64,000 nucleotides of DNA. Source: Ardenticatenaceae bacterium (GTDB taxonomy: Bacteria > Chloroflexota > Anaerolineae > Promineifilales > Promineifilaceae). The notes under the pieces are model-generated. The model made no database searches, was not told the DNA's origin, and saw only the letters and a program-made list of their open reading frames with translations. This document shows positions 63,320 to 64,000 of the stretch, one piece after another. The position numbers and the translations under genes were made by a program. Each line of letters starts with the position of its first letter. The first letter of the stretch is position 1. The stretch is from contig JACKBQ010000001.1 of the NCBI GenBank assembly GCA_020634455.1, positions 3,472,001-3,536,000 on the forward strand, read 5' to 3'.

Positions 63320-63356
63320 GAAAACGGCCGTCTGCCCCGAAGACGGCCGTTTTTTT
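63320..63356. terminator. Terminator whose stem is made of two ACGGCCGT copies
   Basis: AAAACGGCCGTCT (63321-63333), loop GCCCCGA, AGACGGCCGTTTTT (63341-63354) then TTT. Follows the Yip1 gene and faces the converging gene at 63374, and could stop transcription on both strands. Confidence 0.93.
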
Positions 63357-63373
63357 ATTGCCTCAACTAATAT

Positions 63374-64000
63374 TTATTGCGTCAGCTGCACATTGATCTG
63401 GCGGATACGGCCGTTCCGTGCAAACAGATGTTGGCTTAATGCTTTGTCTAGTTGGTGGCCTGCAATGTGCTGCGATTCTCCATCCGCAAACTGCACTTCG
63501 ATGCCAGCCGTCTCGCTCTGGATGTACACAATCGGTGTTTGGCAGAAGGTAAAAGCCAGAGCATGGGCTGGTAGCTGCAATGTTTCCATTTGACCAGATA
63601 AATTTACATAACTAAACATGTGCGGCGCGACCAAAAATTCCTCTGCTCGAAGCAGCGTGGGGGCAAATTGCAGGCGACCTGCCTGCACCGAAACCCCCAG
63701 TTCGCCCCAGCGGGTCAAAATTTCCTCTTTGACCTGGCCAGTCATGCCGGGCTGCCGTGCGCCGTTGCCAAAAGGTGTATGGGAGTAGGGGTCGGTAGGG
63801 AATGCGCCGTACACATCGGGCGTTTTGTTGAAGCCGATGCCTGCCCGAATGTCGTAGTAGGCGGCGGCGAGGGCGGTGATTACGGCCGGATTCAGGTCTT
63901 CCTGCACTGCTTGCAGATAACATTCTTGCGTCGCTACCAGCAGCTTGGAAACCATATGCCAGTAGATACTGCCCAATCCCTCGTAGGCAAAAAAGGTGCC
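63374..64000 (-). CDS. Unrecognised protein, C-terminal part (5' end outside window)
   Basis: At least 208 aa; the frame is open to the right edge. The visible part begins GTFFAYEGLGSIYWHMVSKLLVATQE and continues YYDIRAGIGFNKTPDVYGAFPTDPYSHTP and GARQPGMTGQVKEEILTRWGELGV, followed by a beta-rich C-terminal piece (QIAGHQLDKALSQ). The helical part with an aromatic-rich GFNKTP...DPYSHTP loop resembles the catalytic end of (alpha/alpha)6-barrel glycosidases or phosphorylases, but I do not recognise the family. Shown as partial. Confidence 0.6.
   Translation of the reverse strand, partial: GTFFAYEGLGSIYWHMVSKLLVATQECYLQAVQEDLNPAVITALAAAYYDIRAGIGFNKTPDVYGAFPTDPYSHTPFGNGARQPGMTGQVKEEILTRWGELGVSVQAGRLQFAPTLLRAEEFLVAPHMFSYVNLSGQMETLQLPAHALAFTFCQTPIVYIQSETAGIEVQFADGESQHIAGHQLDKALSQHLFARNGRIRQINVQLTQ

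Overview
The window most likely comes from a member of the Chloroflexota (Anaerolineae/Ardenticatenia type). The reasons are long SARP/BTAD ATPase regulators, secreted proteins with Thr-Pro (TATNTP-like) linkers, a secreted protein ending in FLPMIIK, duplicated M42 aminopeptidases, and intergenic spaces full of hairpin repeats. This assignment is inferred from gene content; there is no rRNA gene in the window. The DNA is moderately GC-rich. Genes are densely packed on both strands in short operons. I found no tRNA, rRNA, CRISPR array, insertion sequence or prophage.

The most striking signal is genome-scale. The palindrome ACGGCCGT occurs about 120 times (123 by my eye count, roughly one per 520 bp), where base composition predicts one or two. 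Octamers that differ only in the first base are about eight times rarer even when pooled. It lies mostly inside genes, where it is read as T-A-V, x-G-R or x-R-P, but also in spacers, and it forms the stem of a terminator at 63.3 kb. It resembles the HIP1 iterated palindrome of cyanobacteria with a different sequence.

Layout. 0-5.2 kb: a ThDP enzyme (cut by the window edge), a small MafI-like protein, a cupin, an AraC regulator and hisC, with a duplicated double-hairpin element between them. 5.3-14 kb: a 1074-aa ATPase regulator with a C-terminal DNA-binding domain, a 61-aa protein, a lipoprotein, and a 1265-aa secreted ExeM/NucH-type nuclease fusion. 14-19 kb: SMP-30 and Gfo/Idh/MocA sugar-type enzymes, then a quinone/electrophile detoxification cluster (VOC protein, MhqD-like hydrolase, MhqO-like dioxygenase, MarR repressor) with a shared candidate operator. 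19-30 kb: membrane glycosyltransferase, thermonuclease lipoprotein, BtrH-like protein, histidine kinase, DinB-like protein, two lipoproteins, YchF, a stand-alone Pycsar-type membrane effector, and an R2-like ligand-binding oxidase. 29.8-37 kb: a second SARP regulator, small proteins, a duplicated beta-helix secreted protein, and a candidate 6S-like RNA with a near-consensus promoter.

37-43.4 kb is a peptide and D-amino-acid island: P1 peptidase, Asp/Glu racemase, GDPD phosphodiesterase and three tandem M42 aminopeptidases. 43.4-51 kb: an Ala/Thr-rich membrane protein, a large multi-sensor kinase, a methyltransferase, and a BNR-repeat secreted protein in a stretch of lower GC with almost no ACGGCCGT. 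51-64 kb is mostly housekeeping: rluD-lspA, MBL hydrolase, methyltransferase, phosphofructokinase, GNAT, cold-shock protein, response regulator, geranylgeranyl reductase-type enzyme, LMW phosphatase, rnpB (RNase P RNA), an orphan CoxM-like FAD subunit, three membrane proteins (DUF2085, DUF4126, Yip1), and the 3' part of an unrecognised gene at the right edge.
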